A stretch of 64,000 nucleotides of DNA from Bog-473 sp963745665 (GTDB lineage: Bacteria > Actinomycetota > Acidimicrobiia > Acidimicrobiales > RAAP-2): assembly GCA_963745665.1 (NCBI GenBank), contig CAVUYE010000002.1, positions 1,612,001-1,676,000 of the forward strand, given 5' to 3'. Position numbers and translations under genes: made by a program. Under the pieces are notes generated by a model. That model was not told where the DNA came from, made no database searches, and worked only from the letters and a program-made list of their open reading frames with translations. This document shows positions 56,305 to 64,000 of the stretch, piece after piece (positions within the stretch are counted from its first letter, which is position 1; each line of letters starts with the position of its first letter).

Positions 56305-56382
56305 GCCCGGCCGGGTCGGGTCGCCGCGCCTTCCGGCCGGCCGGCCGGGCTCGGGGTGCGTCGCATCGGCAAGAGTTGTGGC

Positions 56383-58014
56383 ATGCCGCCGCACCGCAAC
56401 GTCCTCTTCATCACGCTCGACCAATGGCGCGGGGACTGCCTGTCGGCACTCGGCCATCCCGTCGTCGAGACGCCGACGCTCGACGCCTTGGCCGGCCGCG
56501 GCGTCCTGTTCGCTAACCACTGGGCCAACGCCGCGCCGTGCGGACCTTCGAGGGCCTGCCTCTACACGGGCACCTACCAACACCGCAATCGCTCCATCCT
56601 GAACGGGACGCCGTTGGACGCCCGGTTCACCAATGTGGCGCTGTTGGCTCGTGCGGCGGGCTACGACCCCGTGCTCTTCGGGTACACGGACTCCTCGGTC
56701 GACCCGCGCACCGTGCCGCCCGGCGACCCGAGGTTGTTCAGCTACGAAGGCGTGCTGCCCGGGATTTCGCCCCCTGATTGAGGATCCCTGGGAGAAGGGG
56801 AGCCCGGCCTGGGGGCGTTGGCTCGCCGCGCAGGGGTTCGACGTCCCCACCAACCGCACGATCTGTACGAGCCGATCGAGGGCTTTCCGGGCGCCGACGC
56901 CCACGGGTCGACCTGGGCGCCGGCGCGCTTTCCCGCTGAGCTCTCCCAGACGAGCTTCGTGCGCCGGTCGGTGGTCGAGTGGTTGGAGCAGAACGGCGAC
57001 GCGCCGTTCTTCGTCCATGCCTCCTTCATCCGGCCCCATCCCGCCGCGCCGGAACCCGATCGGCTACCACGACCGCTATGCGGCGGAGGCGGTCGGACCG
57101 TTCGTCGGATGCGCCCACTCCCGAGGAAGAGGGGGCCATCCATCCTCTGGGTGCGTTCGCCATGGCTACCCCCGAGGTCGGCGCGCCCCGCGACGAGCGG
57201 GAGCGCCGGCAGGTGCGGGCCACCTACTACGGGGCCCAGCGCGAGGTGGACGACGGGCTGGCGCCGCTCTTCGAATACCTGACCCGAAGCGGCTTGGCCG
57301 AATCCACCATGGTGGTGCTGACCAGTGACCACGGCGAGATGGGCGGCGACCACTGGCTGCTCGAGAAGCTGGGCTTCTGGGACGAGAGCTATCACGTCCC
57401 GTTGATCGTGGTGGACCCGCGTCCCGAGGCGGACGGTGCGCGGGGAACGATGGTCGATGCGGTGACCGAGTCGGTCGATGTGTTGCCGACGATCTGTGAC
57501 TTCATGGGCGTCGAGGTGCCGCTGCAGGCCGACGGCTGGTCGCTCGGCCCGTTCCTGCGCGACGAGCCGGCCCCGACCGCACTGGCGCGACACGGCGCAC
57601 TTCGAATGGAGCTTCTCGGACCCGGTCAACCTGCTGGCCGAGCGGGCCTTCGGCATCCCGATGAGCCACTGCGCGTTGGCGGTGTCCCGCGGGCCGCAGT
57701 ACAAGTACGTCCAGTTCGCGGCGGATGCCGCCTTGCTGCCACCGCTGCTGTTCGACCTCTCCCGTGACCCCGAGCAGCGACACAATCTCCTGGTCGAGGA
57801 GGCCGCCGGCGCCGGGGCCGCGGCCTGGGACGCGACCCGGGAACTGCTCCAGTGGCAGATGCGCACCGCCGAGCGGACGCTGAGCAGCAGCTTCCTCGAT
57901 CCGGAACGGGGCTGGTCGAAGCGCGTGACACCTGGCGTTGAGGTCCGGCCCGGTGGCGGGGGTTGTGGAATGCTGACGCCTGCTCGTCACGAGGAGGCTG
58001 CGCGCGGTGCCTGA
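56383..58014 (+). pseudogene. Second sulfatase (Cys-type), several frameshifts
   Basis: The N-terminal block is NVLFITLDQWRGDCLSALGH with metal Asp, then the formylglycine site APCGPSRACLYTGTYQHRN with Cys. Further blocks are LIEDPWEKGSPAWGRWL, GAHSDAP-like FPAELSQTSFVRRSVVEWLE, PFFVHASFIRPHP, VVLTSDHGEMGGDHWLLEK (metal site), SVDVLPTICDFMGVEVP and HFEWSFSDPVNLLAERAFGI. Frame changes lie near 56760, 56860, 57050, 57115 and 57590. It is not a copy of the first sulfatase: similarity is limited to family motifs. The final eight bases overlap the next gene. Confidence 0.75.
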
Positions 58015-58885
58015 CATGCAGGGGAAGACCGTGGTCGTCACCGGCGCCAACTCCGGAATCGGATTCGAAACGGCGGCCGCCTTGGCGTCCATGGGTGCCC
58101 GCGTGCTGCTCACGGCGCGGAACGCGGACAAGGGCCGTGCCGCCGTGGCGGCGATCACGCAGCGGATCCAGGGTGAGGGCCGGGTCCAACTCGTCGTCTT
58201 CGACCTGGCCGACCTGGCTTCCGTGCGGCGGGGCGCGGCGGAGATCCTGGAGCAGACGCCCAGGGTGGACGTGCTCGTCAACAACGCGGGCCTGGTGCTG
58301 AGCGAGCGCGCCGAGACGGTCGACGGTTTCGAGGCGACGTTTGCCACGAACCATCTGGGACCGTTCCTCCTGACCAACCTGTTGCTCGATCGTATTACGG
58401 CGTCGGCGCCGTCGCGCGTAGTGAACGTGGCGTCGACGGCCCACAACACGGCTCGCAAGGGGATCCCCTTCGATGATCTGCAGTCGACCAGGCACTACCG
58501 GGGGATGCGTGTGTACGGGCAGTCGAAGCTCGCAAACATCTTGTTCACGTTGGAGCTGGCCCGGCGTTGCGAAGGCAGCGGCGTCACCGCGAACTCGCTG
58601 CATCCCGGCACGGTACGGACCGGCTACGGGGGCGACGGCGATGCACGCGGCTTCTTGGCCTTCGGGATCAAGATCGCCAGCCCCTTCTTCCTCTCGCCGG
58701 CCAAGGGTGCCCGGACCTCCGTGTACCTGGCCTCATCCCCTGAGGTGGAAAACGTCAGCGGCGAGTACTTCGTCAAATGCAAACCGAGGAAGCCCCGCCG
58801 ATGGGCACAGGACGAGGACGCGGCTCGTAGGCTGTGGGAGGTCAGCGAGGAGCTCGTCGGCCTCGTTCCGACCGGGACAGGCTGA
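58007..58885 (+). CDS. Short-chain dehydrogenase/reductase (retinol-dehydrogenase-like)
   Basis: The protein has 292 residues and is intact. The cofactor motif VVVTGANSGIGFETAAAL with Arg-rich following loop (TARNADKG) points to NADP(H). NNAGLVLSERAETVDGFE, VNVASTAH, YGQSKLANILFTLEL and NSLHPGTVRT are typical of WW-oxidoreductase/retinol dehydrogenase-like SDRs. A start at the internal ATG three codons later is possible. It is followed at once by another SDR. Confidence 0.9.
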   Translation: MPDMQGKTVVVTGANSGIGFETAAALASMGARVLLTARNADKGRAAVAAITQRIQGEGRVQLVVFDLADLASVRRGAAEILEQTPRVDVLVNNAGLVLSERAETVDGFEATFATNHLGPFLLTNLLLDRITASAPSRVVNVASTAHNTARKGIPFDDLQSTRHYRGMRVYGQSKLANILFTLELARRCEGSGVTANSLHPGTVRTGYGGDGDARGFLAFGIKIASPFFLSPAKGARTSVYLASSPEVENVSGEYFVKCKPRKPRRWAQDEDAARRLWEVSEELVGLVPTGTG

Positions 58886-58887
58886 CG

Positions 58888-59677
58888 GTGCGCGTCCTCG
58901 TGACGGGCGCTTCCCGGGCGATCGGTCGGGCGACGGTCGAGGTGCTGGTGGCACGTGGCCACGAGGTGGTGGCCACCGCACGGAACCCGGCATTGCTAAA
59001 GGGGCTGCCGGCAGCCCAGGTGCTGGAGCTCGACGTCAGCTGACGACGCGTCGGTGAAGGCCGCGGTGGCGGCGGCCGGCGAGCTCGACGCGGTCGTCAA
59101 CAACGCCGGCGTGCCCGGCTCGGGTCCTCTGGAGACCTACCCGCTCGATTCCTTCCGGCGGGTGCTCGAGGTGAACACCATCGGCCCCTTGCGCATGGCC
59201 CAGGCTGTGGTGCCCAGTTGGCGCGAGCGTGGCAGCGGGGTACTGATCAACGTCAGCTCGGTGCAGGGCAAGTTCGGCACGCCCCTCGAAGGTCCCTACG
59301 CGGCATCGAAACATGCCCTCGAGGCCCTGTCGGAATCGCTCTACTTCGAATTCGGGCACTTCGGCATCAGGGTGGTCATCATTGAGCCCGGGTACATCGC
59401 GCCGGGGATGAAGCACGCGGACGACCATCCGGGCCCGGCGGTCTACGCCGACCTGCACACCCAATGGAGTGGCACCGCGGCCACACTGACCGGGCCGGAG
59501 GGACGACCGGGCCCCGAGCTGGTCGCACTGGCGGTCGCCGGCGCCCTCGAGGACCCGGCCACCCCGTTGCGGGTCGAGGTCGGTGACGACGCGGCCATGG
59601 TGCTACACCTGCGGCGGACACTGAGTGACGCCGAGTTCGAGGCCACCATGCGAGCTTCGCTCGGGCTGACGTGGTGA
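58888..59677 (+). CDS. Short-chain dehydrogenase/reductase, one frameshift
   Basis: The start VRVLVTGASRAIGRATVEVL gives the cofactor motif, and the first frame stops after LELDVS at 59041. One extra base there breaks the frame; removing it gives LDVTDDASVKAAV and continues NNAGVPGSGPLETYPLDSFR, NVSSVQGKF, YAASKHALEALSESL. The rest of about 210 residues is intact. The GTG start lies two bases after the stop of the preceding SDR. Confidence 0.85.
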
Positions 59678-59690
59678 GGGAGGAGCTGAG

Positions 59691-60414
59691 GTGGAGAAGC
59701 TGATGTACCTGACGTGGCTGGGTGAGAAGAGCACCCGGGCCGAAGTGGCCGACGTCATGCTCGGCCGGGTGGGGGAGGATCTGCTGTCCCTCGACCCAGT
59801 CGGCCTGACCATCGACGTCTGGGATCCGGCGAGCGACATCCCGGCACCGGTACCGACCCCCGAGGGAGAGACGCCGCTGCACGGGCTCGTCTCACTGTGG
59901 GTGGACTCCATCGAGCAGCGGGATCCCGTTCGAACGGGTACTCGAGGCGGCCGCCGTGCGCCTGGCCGGCTATTCCGTCGTGGAGTCCCTCTACCGCGAC
60001 TACGGGGGAAACCGGTGGGCGCAGCCCCGCACGTGGCCGGACGGGGAGCGGTCGCCCGGCGTGCTCACGGTGGCGCTCCTGCAGCAACACCCTGATCAGA
60101 GCTTCGACGAGTGGATCACCCGCTGGCACACTCGGATCTCGCCCATCACCGAGGAGATTCAGCCGCGCACCCGCTACGTCCGCAACGCGGTGTTCCGGCC
60201 GGTCACCGAGGGCGCCCCGCAACTGGCCGGGATCGTGGAGGAGGCCTGGCCCTCCCTCGACCACGTGACCGACCCGATGCTGTTCTATTGCGCGGACGGA
60301 GACCCCGAGCGGATGAATGCCAATGTCACGCAGATGATGGAGGAGATCACGGCGTTCGTCGACCTGAGGACCCTGCGCAGTGTCACCATGAGCGAATGGA
60401 TACTGAAGTCATGA
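59691..60414 (+). CDS. Hypothetical EthD-like protein, one frameshift
   Basis: The first frame reads KLMYLTWLGEKSTRAEVADV and LHGLVSLWVDSIEQRDP, then at about 59930 an extra C in a CC run shifts the frame; it resumes as FERVLEAAAVRLAGYSVVES and RYVRNAVFRPVTEGAPQLAG to MSEWILKS. The two halves look like tandem ferredoxin-like (EthD/dimeric alpha-beta barrel) domains. Its stop overlaps the next start (ATGA). Confidence 0.65.
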
Positions 60415-60875
60415 CACAGAAGTGGAGCCGCGACGAGCTGGACGAGGCGCACCAGCACTACATGGAGACGGCCGCCCGGTGCGCGGCCAGCGGCGACTGG
60501 CGGGACTGGGCCGACCTCTTCACCGACGACGCGGTGTACCTCGAGCACGTGTTCGGTACCTTCCGCGGTCCGGACGAGATCTACGACTGGATCACCCCGC
60601 TGATGGCGGAGTGGCCGAACCGGGACATGAACTCGTTTCCCCATGCCTGGTGTGTGTGCGACGAGGAGCGGGGTTGGTGGGTGTGCCGCATTGAGAACCG
60701 CATGAAGGATCCGGGCGACGGGTCGCTCCACCAGGCGCACAACATCACGGTGCTGCACTACGCCGGAGACATGAAGTTCTCCTACGAGGAGGACGCCTAC
60801 AACCCGGCCGCCTTCGGGCCGATGATCCAGGCGTGGACCGAGGCCTATATCGCCAACGGCGGGGAGCCCGGATGA
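60411..60875 (+). CDS. SnoaL/NTF2-like protein
   Basis: The protein has 154 residues and is intact. HQHYMETAARCAASGDWRDW, ADLFTDDAVYLEHVFGTFRG and DEIYDWITPLMAEWPNRDMN define the NTF2-like ketosteroid-isomerase fold used by limonene-epoxide-hydrolase and SnoaL-type proteins. The DW and DD acidic residues could be functional. It is translationally coupled to the preceding gene. Confidence 0.8.
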   Translation: MTQKWSRDELDEAHQHYMETAARCAASGDWRDWADLFTDDAVYLEHVFGTFRGPDEIYDWITPLMAEWPNRDMNSFPHAWCVCDEERGWWVCRIENRMKDPGDGSLHQAHNITVLHYAGDMKFSYEEDAYNPAAFGPMIQAWTEAYIANGGEPG

Positions 60876-60918
60876 GCGGATGGCTGGCTCGGTCGATGAC
60901 GAGAGGCACGATCGACTG

Positions 60919-61357
60919 ATGCCCTACCGCCCGATGGCCGACGAGGAGGTGCGAGCGTTCCTGACGCGCGCTTCCGGCCCGGACCGCCAAGTTGGCCACG
61001 GTGCGCCCGGACGGGCGGCCGCACCTCGCACCGGTCTGGTACGACGTCGACGACGACGGGTCGCTGGTCTTCAACACGGGCGAGTCGACGGTCAAGGGGC
61101 GGAACCTGCGGCGAGATCCGAGGTGTCGCTCTGCGTGGACGACGATCGCCCGCCGTTCAGCTTCGTGGTGGTGGAGGGCGTCGCCGAGATCAGTGACGAT
61201 CTCGACGAGGTGCGTCGGTGGGCCATCCGGCTCGGTGGCCGTTACATGGGCACCGAGCGGGCCGAGGAGTACGGGAGCCGCAACGGCGTGGCGGGCGAGC
61301 TGCTGGTGCGGGTGCGACCGGACCGACGTCGTGTCGGCCGTCGATCTGGCCGACTGA
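60919..61357 (+). pseudogene. PPOX/FMN- or F420-binding split-barrel protein, several frameshifts
   Basis: Blocks in order are PYRPMADEEVRAFLTRASGP, then LATVRPDGRPHLAPVWYDVD, FNTGESTVKGRNLRRDPR, VSLCVDDDRPPFSFVVVEGV, WAIRLGGRYMGTERAEEYGS and ELLVRVRPTDVVSAVDLAD. Frame changes lie near 60990, 61115 and 61320. The pattern is that of pyridoxamine-phosphate-oxidase-like proteins of actinobacteria, many of which use coenzyme F420. About 145 residues. Confidence 0.75.
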
Positions 61358-61396
61358 GAGCGGCCGCCTGCGGCTGGGCCGCGGCCGAGTGGGAGG

Positions 61397-62999
61397 TTCA
61401 GGTTGTGGCGCCAGCGCCAGCGCCGGCGAGGACGCCCGGCGTCAGACGTGGCAGCTGCAACCGGCGCACGGGTGGTGAACTGGCCGATTGGCGTGATGGC
61501 CACGGCGAGCAGCATGGCGATCAGGAGCAGGTCGGTCAGCACGAAGGTGTGCAGCATCCGCATGTAGATGCCGTGGACGGCCGTCACGCCGACGAAAGCC
61601 CAGAGCGTGCTGATGACGATGGACGCCGTCCGCAAGCGACCGATGGCGGCGGGCGCGATCACGATCACTCCCCAGGTCACGTACCAGGACCACACGATGG
61701 GTCCGAAGCAGGGCGAGCACCAGCAGGGTGAGACCCAGACAGCGGACAACGCCGTCCCGCGGTGAACGCAGCAGCTGCCGGTAGCCGAAGTAGACGGCGA
61801 CGAGCAGCCCGAGCACCATGAAGACGGGACGGACCGTCATGACGGAGATCGGGACCTGCACCACATGGCTGACGATGGACACCGCACGTGCGACGAGATT
61901 GATGGGCGTGACACCGGTGAAGGAGGCGTCTGCGGTGGTGGTCGTGCGGATCCAGCCCCATCCGGTGCCGGAAATGAGCGAAACCACTTCCATGGTGGCG
62001 AGCGCGATCAATCCGGCCCCCGCGGTGTGCCCGATGCGGCGCCGGATGGAGGCCTCCTTTCCGGCCCAGACCCATCCGAGGAACAGCACACCGAGGAGCG
62101 CGGGGGACTTCACCCCGGCCGCCAACGCGCACAAGCATGACCCCGGGCACCGTGCCGAAGCGTTTGGCCACGGCCAGTCCGGCCATGAGCAACCCGACCA
62201 TCAGGGCATCGTTGTGCGCGCCACCGATCAGCGACAGCAGGACAAGGGGCGATCCCGCCCCGATCAGGACGGCATGGGCCGGGTCGTGTTTGAGCGCCCG
62301 GGCCAAGGTCGGAGTGGCGGCCACGACCAGTGCGAGGCCGGCCACCTCAAGCAGGCGAAGCAGCACCAGGTCAGGCAAGGATCTGGTGGCCCGAGGCCTG
62401 GTCGAGCAGGCCGTCAACGCTCAAGAAGGTCGGGCCGTAGGGCGATTCCGTCCCCGACCACACCGTGTCGGCCATCTCGTTGAACGGAGTCGTCCCGAGC
62501 ACCTCGGGCCCGTAGGAGTACGGGTTGATGTGGTGGCTCATCATTTCGCCCTGCGCGGAGTAGGTGTACACGTCCCGACTGAAGAGTGGCGGTGCCAGCA
62601 GGAGCGGCACCGCCCAGATCGCCACGACGAGCACGACGCGCCTGACCGGGAAACCGTGGTGGCCGTTGAGGTGGCGGAGGAAGCCGAACCACACCCGGCT
62701 CGAGGAGGATGAGCCCACCGAACACGAGCGCCAGGGAGGCGATCGGCGGGAGCGAGCTGTTCGAGCCGAACGAACCGAAGGGCCCGCCCGGCATGCCGAA
62801 GAACCAGGAACCGGCCAGGTGGGTCTCGAAGGCCTGACCACCGAGCACCGCGCCGACGACGATTGCCGAGCTTCCGACGAGTCCGAGGAGTGCCGTGCGC
62901 GCCACGCTGAGCTGACGCGCCAGTTGCCCCGGCGACGTCGGCGTCGACGTTCTGGGGCGGTGTGGCGGTGGTGGTCGCGCTCGGGGACACGAGCTCCAT
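61397..62999 (-). pseudogene. mptB: MptB-like alpha-1,6-mannosyltransferase (GT-C), several frameshifts
   Basis: This is an integral membrane glycosyltransferase using polyprenyl phosphate-mannose, known to build the mannan backbone of lipomannan in actinobacteria. Membrane blocks include LLGLVGSSAIVVGAVLGGQA, RVVLVVAIWAVPLLLAPPLF, the GT-C loop SRDVYTYSAQGEMMSHHINP, SPYGPTFLSVDGL, LVLLSLIGGAHNDALMVGLL and VKSPALLGVLFLGWVWAGKE, ending WSWYVTWGVIVIAP. Frame changes lie near 62935, 62695, 62400, 62130 and 61700. The ATG has AGGAAT upstream. The stop is uncertain because the last frame runs on. Confidence 0.75.
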
Positions 63000-63157
63000 C
63001 GGGGATTCCTTACTTGAGCCACCGCGGTGCGTTCACCGCGGGAGCGGAAAACGTCATGAAACTGCAGTGATTCTGTCACAGCTGCCGACGATTTCGGATC
63101 CCGAAAACCCACCTTCACAGGATTCTCAGGACAATCCCAGAATACAGGAGGAGACTC

Positions 63158-63301
63158 ATGTTGTCACGTAGGCGAAATCTGCCTGTCACGGAAATGGAAG
63201 GTCGGCTGGCTGCGGGACGACGTCCCGATGGTCAGTGGGATACACGGTCGCGCCGCGGAGATGCACGAGCAGAAAGGTCGCTCATGGACCCCCGGACCTG
63301 A
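63158..63301 (+). CDS. Small basic hypothetical protein
   Basis: The 47-residue frame begins MLSRRRNLPVTEMEG and is Arg-rich. It has a near-perfect ribosome site, AGGAGGAG, at five bases before the ATG. It lies between two membrane-protein genes with no family match. Its support is the ribosome site and the lack of any other gene in this interval; codon use is uninformative at this length. Confidence 0.4.
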   Translation: MLSRRRNLPVTEMEGRLAAGRRPDGQWDTRSRRGDARAERSLMDPRT

Positions 63302-63411
63302 TGCCGTGCAATTCATGGGTCGGAGGGGCTAGCTTGCGCCGATCGCGCTGCGCCGGCCTGTCGGGGCCAGACGCGCCCAGTCCAGGCACCCCGGAAGGCC
63401 CTTTCTCGCCA

Positions 63412-64000
63412 GTGAACCGACTACGAGCACACATCGGACCCCTGTGGCCCTACGTCGTGCTGATCGCCATCCCGACCGCCGCGTTCGTGCTCCCGGATCT
63501 GATCGGCGGTCACCTGCTGATCACCGGAGACAACCTGCAGCAGAACTACCCCCTGCACGTCCTGGTCGGCTCCATGTTGCGTCACGGCCAGCTGCCGTTC
63601 TGGAACCAGTACATCTTCAGCGGCACGCCGCTCATGGCCGACTTCAATGCCGGGGCCTTCTACCCGCTGACCGGGCTGTTCGTGGTGCTGCCCGACCGAG
63701 CCGCCTGGGTGGCCACCGAGGTCATCTTGTTCTCGGCCATCGCCGTCGGGATGTACGTCTTCCTGCGGGCCCTGAAGCTCTCGACGGTGGCGTGCTTTCT
63801 CGCCGCCGCCACGTACGCGTTCGCCGGTCCCGTGCTGAGCCAGGTCAACCACGTGGACATGACGGAGGGCTTCGTCGCCATCCCGTGGATGCTCCTGGCA
63901 GTTCTGCACATCGTTCGTGACGGGCGGTGGCGCTGGACCATCCTTCTCGGGGTCGCCTACGCGACGGTCATCCTGGCCGGCGCACCCGAGGCGATGCTGG
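63412..64000 (+). CDS. YfhO-family membrane protein (partial, runs off the window)
   Basis: The frame from GTG gives a first membrane segment (LWPYVVLIAIPTAAFVL), then GDNLQQNYPLHVLVGSML and HGQLPFWNQYIFSGTPLMAD with FNAGAFYPLTGLFVV, the pattern of YfhO-type GT-C-like membrane proteins. Later segments are VILFSAIAVGMYVFL and ACFLAAATYAFAG. It continues beyond the window end. Such proteins are implicated in glycosylation of wall polymers; here this is inference from family and from the MptB neighbour. Confidence 0.7.
   Translation, partial: MNRLRAHIGPLWPYVVLIAIPTAAFVLPDLIGGHLLITGDNLQQNYPLHVLVGSMLRHGQLPFWNQYIFSGTPLMADFNAGAFYPLTGLFVVLPDRAAWVATEVILFSAIAVGMYVFLRALKLSTVACFLAAATYAFAGPVLSQVNHVDMTEGFVAIPWMLLAVLHIVRDGRWRWTILLGVAYATVILAGAPEAML

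Overview
The window is high-GC actinobacterial DNA. Mycothiol-world and actinobacterial features (a GT-C mannosyltransferase of the MptB type, an Rv2466c-like DsbA protein, a PknB-like kinase, many start codons preceded at once by a -10 box) and cell-wall proteins with GYWLVASDGGIF-type repeats suggest a member of the Acidimicrobiia or a close actinobacterial lineage; this is inference from gene content, not a tree.

Layout. Bases 1-1,890 hold a DnaQ-like exonuclease and a phytanoyl-CoA-dioxygenase-family gene, convergent. A tRNA-Val(GAC) at 1,893-1,969 is followed by an accessory stretch to about 21.6 kb that looks less GC-rich by eye. It holds secreted proteins of unknown function, an IS110-family element, a very large TIG/Ig-repeat surface protein, an IS630 element that cuts a GNAT acetyltransferase gene cleanly in two, a two-recombinase mobile element bounded by 16-bp inverted repeats, and stand-alone genes (DegV, GNAT, DUF998, a cation diffusion facilitator). 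Several intergenic spaces here carry a recurring stem-loop whose loop reads GCCGGGA. The two-recombinase element sits exactly in the loop of one copy.

From about 22 to 43 kb the DNA is a GC-rich catabolic and cell-envelope region with mostly intact genes: SGNH hydrolase, FAD oxidoreductase, flavin monooxygenases, Ser/Thr kinase, MBL hydrolase, L,D-transpeptidase, beta-carbonic anhydrase, CoA transferase, alpha/beta hydrolase, acyl-CoA dehydrogenase, RpiA, cytochrome P450, haloalkane dehalogenase and two ABC-2 permeases. From about 40.7 to 62.9 kb the same kind of gene content continues (two Cys-type sulfatases, SDRs, M20 peptidase, SRPBCC, DUF2237, nitroreductase, nitronate monooxygenase, APH-like phosphotransferase, P450, ArsR-type regulator, NTF2-like, PPOX-like, MptB), but most longer genes change frame repeatedly while conserved motifs stay intact. 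Undetected single-base indels in the assembly explain this better than decay of every gene. Genes with one frame change are entered as CDS, those with several as pseudogene, always with the full reconstructed span.

The window ends inside a YfhO-like membrane protein. The catabolic genes read as scattered acyl-CoA, monooxygenase and sulfatase functions typical of soil or aquatic actinobacteria, not one recognisable pathway. The most unusual content is the recombinase-pair element and its stem-loop target, the structured ends of the IS110 element, and a set of promoters with TAnnnT exactly six bases before the start codon, which implies leaderless transcripts.
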